DNA of 64,000 bases, from positions 767,816 through 831,815 of the forward strand of contig NW_008710453.1 in assembly GCF_000327385.1 (NCBI RefSeq), read 5' to 3'. Origin of the DNA: Lottia gigantea. Taxonomy: Eukaryota > Mollusca > Gastropoda > Lottiidae. The notes beneath the pieces were generated by a model. It searched no databases. It worked only from the letters and a program-made list of their open reading frames with translations, and was not told the DNA's origin. The translations under genes and the position numbers were made by a program. Below are positions 47,801 to 59,039 of the stretch, piece by piece; positions within the stretch are counted from its first letter, which is position 1; the number at the start of each line of letters is the position of its first letter.

Positions 47801-50508
47801 ATGAGGACAAATATGCTTCACTTCGAGCAAACGATCAATTCTAAAAACATCACCGTGATTTAATTCGATAAAATATTATAATAATTATAGCCGCTCTCTG
47901 TCAGTGTCAGTAGCTATAATTATTGTCGAACCAATCATCTGTCGAATAGGAAACGTTTATAGCAGATGGTATTTATCCCGTCATTCTACAGCAGTAGTTC
48001 ATCTAAATTATATATCTTTTGACAACTGGGTAACGTACAGAAATCGAGTTTCTGTTCTTTTAATCAGATTGAGATGGGTGGTAAATGATCAACGTCTATG
48101 TAAGATTATGTATTAGTAAAGCTATACTCCTTGGAAAGACTGTTAAGGTGATCTTAGATCGAGATTGGCAGAAACACAAAACAGCCGAACCTTCAATGGA
48201 TACTAAAATCTGCCGCAATGGAATCAATGTCTGGATTCAATCGAATTGAGTGTCATCAGTTGGTCGTGGTTGTTTGTACAAATTGTATCTCGTGATTGAC
48301 CACAGCAGCTCTGAAAAGGCGACCACCCATACTAGCAGTTGCTAGCGGTCGTTCAATTTCTGGATATTAGCGCATCTGGTATACTTATATATATATAATA
48401 TATTTAAAATTAATGGCATGACTTTGTTGACCCGAACCCAGTTGTCTAGATGTACGCAAATTTTGATCTTGATGTCGACCCCAGCAAATCCGATTTGCAA
48501 GTTATCGATCAATTTCTGGATGTGAGCTCATCCGATGAAATCTTCTGAACAGCCATACTTATTTGAATGTGATTATACTCTTCTCTATTTCAGACCCGTT
48601 TGTTAAAGTATATTTACTACAGAATGGTAAGAAAATCAGTAAAAGAAAAACGACAATAAAACGAGGAGAGAATACACCTGTATTTAACGAGGCTATGATC
48701 TTTTCTGTACCTTCATCTGCCTTACCTGTAAGTATATAACCACAGATTGGTTGGTTGGTAGATGGCAAGTTAACTGAAGTTAACGCCCGGCTTGGTAGTC
48801 ATGATATTTGGTAGTTAGATCTACATCAATTGGATGGTTTGGTTTTGTTGGTTTGGTTTTATCATAATTTCAAATGAGAATAAATGGTATAGTTTTTGTA
48901 CGTGTATCGGGAACACTTATACCATTTTATTTTCAACTTGTCCATTTATCGTTAGATGTGGATCCTTTTTGCAGTAAAACTTGAACACGTGATGATGTCA
49001 TTATAATTAAAACCTGTTGGTTCCAGTAATTAAAGAATCATTCCCGATCTTGACTACCTTACTTCAGCCGTGGTAAATAGCCACTGCCCTTCACTACTAT
49101 CAATTTTCCAATTTTCCACTTCATCTATAACGCTAGTTTTTAGAAATCAACAAAATGTCACTGTAGTAATGAGTTATAGTGTAACAGTATGTACCCTACA
49201 GCTAGTCTGAAGTATTTCACTTGAATAAGTATTTCCATTAGTTAACATCCATGCCTGGTTAAACCAGTCTACCAGTCCATTTCATTAACTAAAGATGTTG
49301 GTCCACTGTTTTAATGGTTCTATTGCAGGGGTTTTCAATCTGTGGATAATTTTAACATTTTTAGGTGGTAATGAGGCGCATTACCATTGAAGTCTACCAT
49401 AGAATTTCTGGACAATCATAATTTCTGTTCATCCAGGCTTTATTCTCCTACTTGAAAAAGATTGCAGGGAAAACTTAAAAGAAAATCACGAAATAGTAAG
49501 GGTTTGTAGGTAAGGTTGGGCAATGAAATCGATCAAGTGGCTGCCTAGCAAGATACGCCCACTTTTATGATGTGGATATCCTATAATTTTGACAAACGAC
49601 TAAGAATACCCACGCGATAGAAACCTGCGCAATATTGTCTCGGTGTGTCAATGGCGGAAGTAATTTTAGTAATGAATTTATTTCTCCCAGGTGGAATTGT
49701 CTGGTATTTGATTTCACTTGAATAAGTATTTCTATTAGTTAATAAATATGCCTGATTTAACCATTAATCTGGGTAGTTTTATTTCGTTTAGTTAAAGTTA
49801 CGACTGTATCATAAACCAATAAAAGGTTTATTGACATAGAAAGTCTGCTACTCAAACGAGCAAACATGAACTGAAAAAGTGCGCGAATTTTAGTAATGCT
49901 GATAAGTTCATTTTGATCATTTGCTTACCGAGACCAAGAAATTTGAATTTGGAGTAACTGTTGAGATATAATTCAAAATGATATATGAATAGTTTGCTTT
50001 CAGACATTACCCCAATTTTTCCTCGAATTCCATAACTACTAATAAATCCACTTCTTCTGACCTACAAGTCTTTATTTTTACAGCTTAAAAATACTACTAT
50101 AACCGAATTATATGTCTTCGTCGTAGCTTTATCCATGTTCACAATGTACAGCTTAAAAATCTGCTTGCACAATAGACCCCATTTCACTTTATACATGTTA
50201 GACTGTACTCTACTCTAAATCATGTATATAATCTCATTTATCACTTGTCTTCAGCCTGTACAGCTCAAACTTTTGCTTCTATTGGCTATACCTTTAAGTC
50301 ATGTATAGATCTCATTTATAACTGTATCTATTTTCAGACTGTACAGCTCCGAATCACCGTAGCAGAACTACTTCCAGATAATCGAACGCCTTCATTAGGT
50401 CACGTGATCGTCGGCTCCAATACATCAGGTACAGAACTCTCTCACTGGAATCAGATGATGACATCATTAAGGAAACCTGTAGCGATGTGGCATTATCTAA
50501 GGAAATGA
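38867..50508 (+). CDS. SYT12: Synaptotagmin-12, complete, 8 coding exons, 425 residues
   Basis: Exons: 38867-39034, 39422-39623, 44401-44536, 45348-45477, 45905-46120, 46702-46822, 48594-48727 and 50338-50508 (TGA). All junctions are GT-AG and in phase. Human SYT12 is about 421 residues. Synaptotagmin-12 is a vesicle membrane protein of the calcium-independent kind. The N-terminus has one membrane segment (residues about 5-27, VAILVIAICAIVAVAIAALL). A linker of about 130 residues follows. C2A is at about 160-290 (IISIIQARDLAPNQYTGTLD) and C2B at about 295-420 (LSLSYLPTAERLTIVIVKAR, GDPFVKVYLLQNGKK, PVFNEAMIFSVP). The C-terminus GHVIVG...HWNQMM...RKPVAMWHYLRK is the SYT12 pattern. The usual loop acids are partly missing (C2A has PNQYTGTLD; C2B has KWTDNKDYGGD), as expected for this type. 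An AG acceptor at 38840 just before the ATG implies at least one upstream non-coding exon. Confidence 0.95.
41220..41560 (-). mobile_element. TTAA-type short element family 1, inverted copy
   Basis: Begins AAAGGGATTGCGGTTATTTT and contains, inverted, the family core (CAGTTTCTGAGACTAAGGTA, CAATATTACTGATTA, GTCGACTGTGAGCTGT). It lies in an SYT12 intron. Confidence 0.72.
42305..42620. mobile_element. TTAA-type short element family 2, longest copy
   Basis: TTAA at both ends. AGGGCTTGTAACGAGGTTTT at the left and CCTCTTTACAAACCCT at the right are inverted termini. The two halves are near mirror images: ATCTGTGGCTCCTGCAATTC and CACTAAAACTAAG on the left, CTTAATTTTAGTG and AGAACCACAGAC on the right. 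The whole 316 bp could therefore fold into one long hairpin. Confidence 0.82.
46823..48593 (+). other. SYT12: SYT12 intron
   Basis: 1.8-kb intron inside the C2B coding region, with a poly-G run at 47318-47330. Nothing else recognised. Confidence 0.6.
48728..50337 (+). other. SYT12: Last SYT12 intron
   Basis: 1.6-kb intron. It has two near-repeats of TTTCACTTGAATAAGTATTT followed by TTAGTTAA (about 49216 and 49710) and three loosely repeated blocks near 50080-50330 (ACAGCTTAAAAAT, ACAGCTCAAAC). No other gene. Confidence 0.5.
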
Positions 50509-52176
50509 ATACAACATGAAAACCAATTTGAAAAGTAACTATTGTGTGTGCTATTGTAAAACTATGCTCAGGTCGACTGGCGTTTCAGGCATCTCATCGA
50601 TTGGTCGAAGTCGACTTAAACGAATCTCTGATATCGAAAAACTAAATCCAACTGTTGTCAGATACCATCAGTTGGCAGCTGTCGTTCAAAAATCCAGGTG
50701 CCCGCAGATAATGCCAGTCGCAAGGTCGGCCTGAGTCTCGCTCAGAAATACCCCTGTGATGACTATAGGCCTACAGTATCGGCTATATTTCTTTGAAATG
50801 CTGGCTTAGCCTTGATCTGTAGCTGAAGCGACACTTCGTTTAATTGAACATCAAGAACAACCTCCCAATCACCATGAGATGTCACTGTATTGTATTCCAA
50901 TTATGGTAAATAGGTGGTGGTTATCCCGCTTGCAAATTAGGACAATTCTGGAGAAAATAAATACAGCTTACGGCGTACAATGTGCCCACTTCTTTTCCCT
51001 TATAATATATCGGTCCGTTATTACCGAACCAGTGGCGTGTTCTGGCCCATCTTGGCCCCCACTTTCAAATTTTTTAATCATTTTACATAGTGAAAAAATG
51101 TTCTGTGCCGAATATTATATTTATGTCGATATCCAAAACAGAAAATGAATATTTATACCGATAACCAGATTATGAATATTAATGTCGATAACCAAAAACA
51201 GAAAATGGAAATTTATATCGATAGCCTATCAAAAAATGAATATTAATGTCGATAACCAAAACGGAAAAAGAAAATTTATGTCAATATCCAAAACAAAAAT
51301 GAATATTTATGTCGATTACTCAAACAGAAAATAAAATATCTAAATGCCGCTAACTCAAAGAGAGCATGAATAGCATATTATGTCGATAACCCATGTCGGT
51401 AACTATTATCAATGTCGATAACCCACACAAGAAATGAATATCATTATCGAAATTTCCCCTTATTGCACATCCTTTTTTCTCTCAAACAATTGTTCAATTT
51501 GTACTTATCCTCTTTGAATCTTTGTATTTTTATCTACAAGTTTTTCATTTCAATGTTTTGGTATGATATTGTTATGTTTGTCATGTAAATAAAAAAAAAT
51601 TGTTTCCGTTATGGCTAATTTGGGTGTGTTCACATCAGCCCCGGCGTTAGGGTGCGCGGTCCCCAGCAAGTGAGAATTAAGACCCAGCAAAAGTTCAGCA
51701 GAGATTGATTCATTTACAGTGTCTTTGTACAAAATCAAAAAGATATAGATTTTGATACGTTTTTGGCCCCTCAAAATTGTCGGAAATTAGTTTTCTGGGC
51801 CTTTAATTCTTCAAAGTACAAAATCTGATAGTTTTATCACAGGGTTGAAATTGTACATATCATTATTTAATATTGGGGCATATAAAGGGGATGATCGAGC
51901 CTCTTTTAAGAAATGGGACCCGACAAAACCAGGCTAATTCACACCCCGCAATACTCCTATGATTTTACTACAGCAAAATATTTTTGCTTGATAGCTGTTT
52001 GATTAGAACGCACCATTGACGTAAGCCTTGATTTAAAAAGCAAAATTTAACTGTAGAGCGCTATTTACAATGGCAAAGAGTGGTTGGTTTTCTTTAAATA
52101 ACTTGACTAAGCTCAATATGTCATACGTCAGCATTAATTATTCACATGCGCAGTATAAGCGCTTTATATTCAATTA
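50509..52176. other. SYT12 3' flank and gap before the QRICH2-like gene, with a 34-bp repeat
   Basis: Contains the SYT12 3' untranslated region. At 51110-51450 a 34-40-bp unit recurs about nine times (TATGTCGATAACCAAAACAG then AAAATGAATATTTA). No further gene is seen. Confidence 0.65.
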
Positions 52177-52184
52177 TGACGTCA
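52177..52184. promoter_or_regulatory. CRE-like palindrome upstream of the QRICH2-like gene
   Basis: TGACGTCA, the full CREB/CREM palindrome, 81 bp before the ATG at 52265. A TGCGCA half site lies about 30 bp further upstream. Function is inferred only from the sequence and position. Confidence 0.4.
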
Positions 52185-52264
52185 TATGAAAACAATCAAA
52201 AGAAATATGGCTCCATGAATGTAAACTCTTTATCAGAATAACACAGATATATTTCTACACCAAA

Positions 52265-55200
52265 ATGGTGTCGATTACGTTGTCGAGACTATTGGATTTG
52301 GCAATAGGTTCGCCTGAGGTTGGTGCCGTTAATTTCAATGTTTTATATCGTCTGCTTAAGGCTATGATCAACAAACTAGATTTAAAAGATTTTGAAATCG
52401 AATTTAGCGATTTCGAAAGAGATGCACTGGGTGGCACAAAACTACTGGCTTTAGAAGAAAACAAGCATGAATCTCCGTATCACCAATTAGAACAGAAAGT
52501 CTCTATTGTATTCAACCAGATGGAGCAGCTCAATGCTTTGCCATCTACAAAGCAATTAACTGATCAGGTTTTGGATAAAGGTGATAATGAACGTCCTTTA
52601 TCATATATGTGGCAATATATGCAATTGAAAAAGAAAGTAGAAACAAACGAAGAAGGGATTGAGAAACTAATGTCTATGGTCAGCGACCTGATGAAACAAA
52701 TTGACAATCTCCTATCCAGTAATACTGGTATTTTAAACCGCCTTGGGGATTTGGATTTACAGGCTTTGAATGAGAAAATAGGAGATCTGCATAATAGTGT
52801 AAACAATCTGAATGTGCGGCTTGACAGGCTTCCCCCCGCTGAAGACATGAATAATTTTGTAACTTGGAGTTACCTCGAAGATGCCCTGAATGGTTTTTAT
52901 CGAGCAAAAACATCTACCTCTGTGGAAAACATCTGTGGCTATTACGATGACCTCATCAAGAAAACGCCTGAAGAGAGGAACGAATTCATTGAAGATTTAA
53001 TCAAAAAGGGTTCGGTACATCAATACCTGCCGAAGTTGGACGACGAGGTTTTGAAAATGAGCCCGGAAGAAAGGAAGTCTTACATAGAAGAAAGCATTAA
53101 AAACGACAGCTTCAAAGATCTTTTCCCTCAAAGTGGTACAGATATGTTGAAAATGAATGAACAAGAACGTGAAAACTTTGTTGAAGATGCTACTAATTGG
53201 GGAACAATAAGACAATATCTGCCTGGATTGGAAAAGAATTTTGAAACGGAAGATCTTGCAGTTCGTGTGAAAACGATCGAGGATGCTATTAAGGAGGGCT
53301 TGTTCCATAAATTCTTTCCTTGTAGATTTCAATACTTGAATGAAATGACTCATAATCAGAAAAAAGTGTCTATTGAAGTGGCCCTACGAAAAGGAACGCT
53401 GGACGGATATCTACCGGGTGTTGGGTTAATAGACAATCCTGTTGAGTTCGCTGATAAAGCTGCTTCAACTGGAATTATAGAGGCATATCAGTCTTTTACT
53501 GGTTCAGAACCACCACCAGTATCAAACTTAGAGAAAGATATTGAAAAGGAAATTATAAAGGAATGTCAAATGTTAATGTATAAGGATAACGGTTTGAAAG
53601 AAACAGATTTTGCCAAAGAGTCTTATGTTGAATCTCCTGTAGCCGAACCTGGAAAAGACGTCAAAGAACAAGAATCGTATTATGACTCTAGAAGAACAGT
53701 GTCGCCGAGATCAAGGCCATTAAGTGCAAGGCCAAAATCAAAGGTACCATCAGGAAAAACAAGATCAAGGCCACCAACCGGAAGACCAGCATCGAGCCAT
53801 AGTTCTCCAGGATATGTATACAGTACAATAAGTATGGGACCATCTCCTGACTTGGTAGATGTATTAGAAAGACTTGGAAGCATTTACGATCAACACAATC
53901 GGCTTGTTGGATGGGTTAAAAATTTGAAAGAGCATTTGCAAAATAAGGCTGAAAATTTGGACTTGCAGCAACTTGAACAACGAGTTATGAATTTGGAAGA
54001 CTTGATGAAAAAAGGGGATTTATCAGAACTGTCTAAACTGATGGAATTGATGCAAAGAGAGATAGAAGAAATCAAACAACTTATTAACAACTTGAAGAGT
54101 GGTGGAGCATTAGACAAAGCATCACTTCCCCAAAGCGTTCAGATAGCAAGTAAAGCGTCTCTTCCCGATATCGGTCAGATCGTTGAAAACAGAATATCCG
54201 ATTCAGTTGCTTTTACTGACTTGTTGGAGAAGATAAGTGGTCTCGAAAACAAGATAGCTGGATTCCAAGAATCTCTGAACGGTCGGGGCAGTGTTATGTC
54301 GAGTGATGTTCTAAATACGCTTACCGTCCTACAAGATAGTATGTCAGAGTTGTCAAGTGACATGGAAGAAGGAAAGAAAAGAAGGCGGGAAAAATCTTCA
54401 AAGATCATACCAGTGGCAGATGAAGAAAAGCGATCTGAGACGCCGCAATTTGACGAAGATGAAAGATTTGCGAATGTTGTGGAAGGAAGTGTCACTTACG
54501 ATGTTATGAACATGCTTGGCGAAACCATGCCTGAAGATTGTAACGATCAAGGAACACGTTTGAAACGTCTCGGGCTTATTCTGGACAATCAGCTCGGTGA
54601 GGTTAAAGATAGAATTGAAAATGTGGATGAAGATTTGGCGCTGATGGCAAAAGCTGTTGAGGTTGCCCTTGACAGGGTCAAGAACGCTGAAATCGAACAA
54701 TTAAAATCTGTTTCGAATGCTTCGACCAATAAGACTCCTGGCTTCGTATCAAACGTGGATAATGAGGCTCTTCTTGAAACGCAACAGACAATTCGCCAGC
54801 TCCAGGAAGAGATTGGGAAACTAAATGCAACCACGGGTGAAATTATCAATGTTAATATCCAGAGGCAAATGCAAATTGAGCAGCTTTACGAAAACAAAGC
54901 TGATAAAGAGTACGTTCTAGGTGAATTCGATGTGAAGGCAGATAAACGTCAATTGGAGAGCAAAGTCAATTATAGCCTTTTCAACAAAACAACAGATGAA
55001 ATAAACAAAACTATAAGAGAATTTGAGAACAAATTGGAAGGCAATGAAACAGAAATGCAGAATATCTTCCATCAGCTGACTGAAGATGTAGATGGGAAGA
55101 TTGACAAGATGGAAATGGATCCTTTGAAAGGATGGGTAGACAGTCGAATTAGAGAGTTGAACAAGAAGATCGCTAAGTCACAGCCTGGATGGACAGATGA

Positions 55201-56002
55201 TGATGCAGCAGGTTTACGAAAGCAGTTGATTCAACGATTTCAATGTCTGTCATGTGATAAGACCATCCACATGACATCAAAGAATCCAGTAGCGTCATTG
55301 CCTCTTCCGAGTAGCATGCCAACTACACGATCGGCTAGACCCTATACCATCTTTGAACTGGATCAAATTAGACTTAAAGCTTCTAAAGGAATCATTAGTC
55401 AAAGTATTATGAATTTTGAAAGAGCTCTGATGGAGAGACAACTGGCACGAATTCGAAAATCTGATTTGAAGGCTTTTCTTTATCATTATTCATCTGAGTT
55501 AGAAGCACTTGGAATGCATAAGGAAGTTGCCTTAGCAGGTCAGTCTGCCACGGATAGTTACGCCAGGACCCGAGCATGTGGTGGTCTTCACACAATGACC
55601 TTCCCACACCGTAGAACTATTCGAATAGCTAACATGCCCAGTATTCATGGAGGGGAGAAGAGACCTAAGGATGTCCCACGATGTACTCAGCAATGTGGAG
55701 AAGAATCAGACGTCCAAGGTGCAGATGGAATAATATATAAAGGTAGATGCGGTTACTCCGAAGCTGGTCATGGTCCAAAAGGAACGAAAGCGATAAGAAA
55801 AGTCATCCCTCCATCGACATCTCAACCCCTACCAGCATCATCTTCACGTCCAGTATCAGCCCGAAACAGGGGACAACGTCCAGCATCCGCTCGCTCGGGA
55901 TCTAGACCTACTTCCGCTCGTCCGAATACCGTCCAAGCCATTAGAGAAGAGGATAGTGTACCAGTTAACAGGCCAAATACCCCGGATAAAAATACCAATT
56001 AA
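52265..56002 (+). CDS. QRICH2-like: QRICH2/C16orf96-like coiled-coil protein (DUF4795), intronless, 1245 residues
   Basis: One open frame of 3738 nt starts at ATG 52265 and ends TAA at 56000. The N-terminus (residues 1-100, LLDLAIGSPEVGAVNFNVLY) and the C-terminal coiled coils with FQCLSCDKTIHM (about 990) and CGGLHTMTFPHRRT resemble vertebrate QRICH2 and C16orf96, which share DUF4795; QRICH2 is needed for the sperm flagellum. Between them lie coiled coils, an array of five or six units of about 33 residues (about 235-405, e.g. EERNEFIEDLIKKGSVHQYL), a basic stretch (about 480-515), more coiled coil (525-960), and a basic tail with repeated RPxSAR motifs (1190-1235), a pattern often seen in microtubule-linked cilium proteins. 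No signal peptide or membrane segment. The absence of introns contrasts with its neighbours and suggests a retrocopy that kept its frame, or intron loss. Confidence 0.86.
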   Translation: MVSITLSRLLDLAIGSPEVGAVNFNVLYRLLKAMINKLDLKDFEIEFSDFERDALGGTKLLALEENKHESPYHQLEQKVSIVFNQMEQLNALPSTKQLTDQVLDKGDNERPLSYMWQYMQLKKKVETNEEGIEKLMSMVSDLMKQIDNLLSSNTGILNRLGDLDLQALNEKIGDLHNSVNNLNVRLDRLPPAEDMNNFVTWSYLEDALNGFYRAKTSTSVENICGYYDDLIKKTPEERNEFIEDLIKKGSVHQYLPKLDDEVLKMSPEERKSYIEESIKNDSFKDLFPQSGTDMLKMNEQERENFVEDATNWGTIRQYLPGLEKNFETEDLAVRVKTIEDAIKEGLFHKFFPCRFQYLNEMTHNQKKVSIEVALRKGTLDGYLPGVGLIDNPVEFADKAASTGIIEAYQSFTGSEPPPVSNLEKDIEKEIIKECQMLMYKDNGLKETDFAKESYVESPVAEPGKDVKEQESYYDSRRTVSPRSRPLSARPKSKVPSGKTRSRPPTGRPASSHSSPGYVYSTISMGPSPDLVDVLERLGSIYDQHNRLVGWVKNLKEHLQNKAENLDLQQLEQRVMNLEDLMKKGDLSELSKLMELMQREIEEIKQLINNLKSGGALDKASLPQSVQIASKASLPDIGQIVENRISDSVAFTDLLEKISGLENKIAGFQESLNGRGSVMSSDVLNTLTVLQDSMSELSSDMEEGKKRRREKSSKIIPVADEEKRSETPQFDEDERFANVVEGSVTYDVMNMLGETMPEDCNDQGTRLKRLGLILDNQLGEVKDRIENVDEDLALMAKAVEVALDRVKNAEIEQLKSVSNASTNKTPGFVSNVDNEALLETQQTIRQLQEEIGKLNATTGEIINVNIQRQMQIEQLYENKADKEYVLGEFDVKADKRQLESKVNYSLFNKTTDEINKTIREFENKLEGNETEMQNIFHQLTEDVDGKIDKMEMDPLKGWVDSRIRELNKKIAKSQPGWTDDDAAGLRKQLIQRFQCLSCDKTIHMTSKNPVASLPLPSSMPTTRSARPYTIFELDQIRLKASKGIISQSIMNFERALMERQLARIRKSDLKAFLYHYSSELEALGMHKEVALAGQSATDSYARTRACGGLHTMTFPHRRTIRIANMPSIHGGEKRPKDVPRCTQQCGEESDVQGADGIIYKGRCGYSEAGHGPKGTKAIRKVIPPSTSQPLPASSSRPVSARNRGQRPASARSGSRPTSARPNTVQAIREEDSVPVNRPNTPDKNTN

Positions 56003-56068
56003 TGCTTATGATTTTTAAAAGCTCATTTTGTTGTTTGTATTTTGTTGGATTGGGAAATCAAAAATTTA

Positions 56069-56074
56069 AATAAA
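56069..56074 (+). terminator. Candidate polyadenylation signal
   Basis: AATAAA 67 nt after the stop of the QRICH2-like gene, in an A/T-rich setting. Confidence 0.5.
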
Positions 56075-56109
56075 AATAACATATGTTGTTCAAAGTATCA
56101 GTCTTATTT

Positions 56110-56830
56110 GGTGATGCCAGGACAAAACTTGTCTTCTTGTGGTATCGACATTATCAGTTCACCGATAAGGCATTGCTGTATGATTTTTAGCATATCAAGA
56201 AGCACTTAAGATCATTGAACAATTCAAGGGAAATTCAGATAAAACTCCATTCCGGGTTGGGCCAACTCTTAGGATTTCCAGGAAAAGCTGAATGGCTGAC
56301 ATTGAGCATTATCAGCAAGGAAAGCAAATATCATGGTTACAATATTCCCCTTGTCCATGACATACTTGAATACTACAAGAAATGACTAGATGGATGTAGC
56401 TATCTGAAGTCAGCCAAGATATTTGTGCTCATTGGTACCATTCAAACAACAGCTGGTGGAGCCCTCCATATTATTTCACTTAAAGGACTACATATCTGCC
56501 CAGGGTTATGAGCACAAATATTCGATTGAGTAATTACTTAACAGAATAACTTCTGCTGCCAGGCCAAACAAAGCTGAAGTAATCTTGCAGATGACAATCC
56601 AGCTTGAAAATCCAATTGACCCTGAACAGAACAAATGTTCAGACAGACACGGTTTCCAAGGTTGTCAACCCATGTGAAATTCATACAGCCAAGAATAGTC
56701 AAGATTAAGGGCAGTTGAAGCTGAGAGCAAGGAGAGACAAATATGAAATCAAGGAAACCCTGTATCTGTGCCCTCTGTTGAAAAGTAACTTGCTAGTTTC
56801 AATTACTAAAGGGAAAGAACTCCAGTAAAT
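56110..56830. other. Stretch that looks like old coding DNA of unknown origin
   Basis: Base composition is less AT-rich than the surroundings and pieces of several frames read like protein (for example AKIFVLIGTIQTTAGGALH), but no frame stays open for long. It may be a decayed gene or transposon copy. No family is recognised. Confidence 0.3.
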
Positions 56831-56984
56831 GTATATATTTTATTAAGAATATGTACAGAAAACAAATATTGCAGTATACATGTGTTTTTAATTTTTCTGT
56901 TCCCTCGTAATGAGAAATTTTCCATGAAACATGATCTTTTTTTGATGATTGTTCAACCTGAAAAAAAAAACATACTGCAATAAC

Positions 56985-57279
56985 AAACTATCTTCAAGAG
57001 ATTTTCTTAATTATTTATGTATATCGAGGACGCTTGATATTATCAATTTGTACCATTTGAAATTCCAACTTGACGTCTGTGGCTCCTGCAATTCCACTAA
57101 ATCTAAGCGTTTGATGATGTCACTCGAAAGGTTTTATATTTTGCAATTAGTGATGTTATCAATGCTTAGTTTTAATGGAATTGCAGGAACCACAGGCATT
57201 AGGAATGGTGAAAATTGATGTCATCAGTGTTCCTTTATACACATAAAAATTTAGAAAATTTCTTAACAAAGCCTTTTAA
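56985..57279. mobile_element. TTAA-type short element family 2, copy
   Basis: Right end CTTAACAAAGCCTTTTAA. Inside are GACGTCTGTGGCTCCTGCAA, CACTAAATCTAAGCG and a mirrored AATTGCAGGAACCACAG. The left end is worn. Confidence 0.7.
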
Positions 57280-57445
57280 GGTAAGATCTTCATTAATTTG
57301 AAATCTGTTTTCTAGTATTTGCAAGTGACATCACCCGCTTTGTTTTTTTTAATTAGTCAGGACTTTGTATGCCTTCTTTTTCTACAGTAGTATACACTAT
57401 TAGATTCTTCTTTTATCTTCCGTTCTTACCCAAAACATAAAACTG

Positions 57446-58657
57446 CTAAACATATATTCCAACCCATAACAACAGAAACATTACACCAAATCCCATAAAC
57501 ACTGAGGCGAATAATGAGACCAGTAACTCTTTAAATATATCTCTAGTAAATTTGGTAGCTGTTACTTCATATCTATTGATAAGGGTTAAGGAAATATTGC
57601 TTAATAGTTGAAAGAGCCCAATTTCATAACTCTTATCAGTCTTTAATTTAATATCAATTACTGTTATTTTACAATTGTCAAATATACCAAAAGTAACATT
57701 GTGTAATACGTTTTTGTTGAATTTTAGGGGAAACAGACATTAAGACTTTGGTAAATATGAAACATAAGTTCGAAGACAGAAAATTGCGTGCTCAATGCAT
57801 GTCAAAAATGATCTGTTGAAAAAGCAAAATGATCACAATCATTACTTCTTTCTTGACCTTATGTAATTGGATTTTCCTCAGGCTAGGATCAAATTGTCAT
57901 AGAACAGTTATAGAAGATGCTCCTTCTCAATCAATCAAAGTAATGAATTGTTATTTTTCAAAAAATTAGCAATAATACTCCTTTAATTCAATTAATTTGG
58001 AATAATTTCATTCTATTGATGATAATTATAAAGGATACACAAAGAACCATGCCATGAAGAAGATACCAATTCCCAGTAAAACTACTGTTAAGTGTGGAAA
58101 TACAGCCGGGTTGATAGGGCTAACATAGCGACTCATAGACTCTATACCCACCTGAAAATAATAAATAACATCACAATATTAAATACATAAAGGAATTGTA
58201 AAATTAATATTCTGAGAGTGTGAGACAGTGTTACGAAAAAGTTGCGAATATAAATTTTGAATTTTGTCTATCGGATTGTTTACAAAAGAAACAAAGCCAT
58301 AGGTAGGCCCTAGTAGATAAGTAAGCTACCATGCCGTTGTGGAGGTTCCAAAATAGAAAAAAAAAAATTTCTGTCTTTAAATTTCTAATAGTATTAGCAT
58401 GATTGTATGTATGTGTTTGCTGTAGGCCTAGGTGTCAGCCAATCACAAGCTAGATAGTGTCAAGCCACATGCATTGACAATGTTTACACAGAAAAAAAAG
58501 TCTTTTCTGATGCAAAAAATTCGAATGAATGTGTATGCAAATAATTTCATACTTCGACGACATTTGTAATATACAACATCAATAAAATAGCTTTGAATTA
58601 AAGCTTAAATCGTTTAATTTTCACCAACTTTCTAAGCGACACTTGGACACTTACCAT
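57446..58657 (-). CDS. TMEM258: TMEM258, small oligosaccharyltransferase subunit, complete, 80 residues
   Basis: Exons in order: 58657-58655 (only the ATG is coding), 58151-58039 and 57572-57446 (TAG at 57448-57446). Phases agree and the sites are GT-AG. The product starts [17 protein letters not shown] and continues [32 protein letters not shown] and ends [10 protein letters not shown]. Human TMEM258 has 79 residues and the same two membrane segments. TMEM258 (Kuduk) is a subunit of the ER oligosaccharyltransferase that transfers N-glycans to new proteins. The start exon is supported by the exact Met-donor junction (ATG|GTAAG). The gene is divergent from NAA10, 382 bp away. Very strong match. 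Confidence 0.96.
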
Positions 58658-59039
58658 TTTGCCGGAGGAAGTTGTTGTCTTTAACGCATGCGCCTTTACA
58701 TTCTCTTCATCGGTGGTGTGTAATAATCAATTCCAGGGATATGTTTTATATTTTTGAACTCTTTCGAACATTTTCTTACACTGCACATAATTTCTGTGAA
58801 ATCAGACAACACAGAGTACAAACAATACACAAAAATAACTGTATTCAAGAATTCTATTATACTTTTTTTAAATAGAAAGTCCAAAAATAATATTTACACC
58901 AACCATGAATGTCGTATTAAAATTTTTCTTTACGGCAATACAGACCAGTTTATGGCAACACATTTGTTTCGTTTCTAACATTTTTCATCTGAAGTTTTAC
59001 CTTGTTAATATCACGAAAAACTAATATTCACCTACCAAA
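58658..59039. promoter_or_regulatory. Shared promoter region between TMEM258 and NAA10, with an NRF1-like site
   Basis: The start codons of the two divergent genes are 382 bp apart. CGCATGCGC at 58685-58693, 28 bp before the TMEM258 ATG, fits the NRF1 palindrome that is common in housekeeping promoters. No TATA box is obvious at a fixed distance. A bidirectional promoter is inferred from layout. Confidence 0.55.

Noticed and set aside
52564-55607. Several minus-strand frames inside the QRICH2-like gene
   Set aside because: They are antisense shadows of a long real gene.
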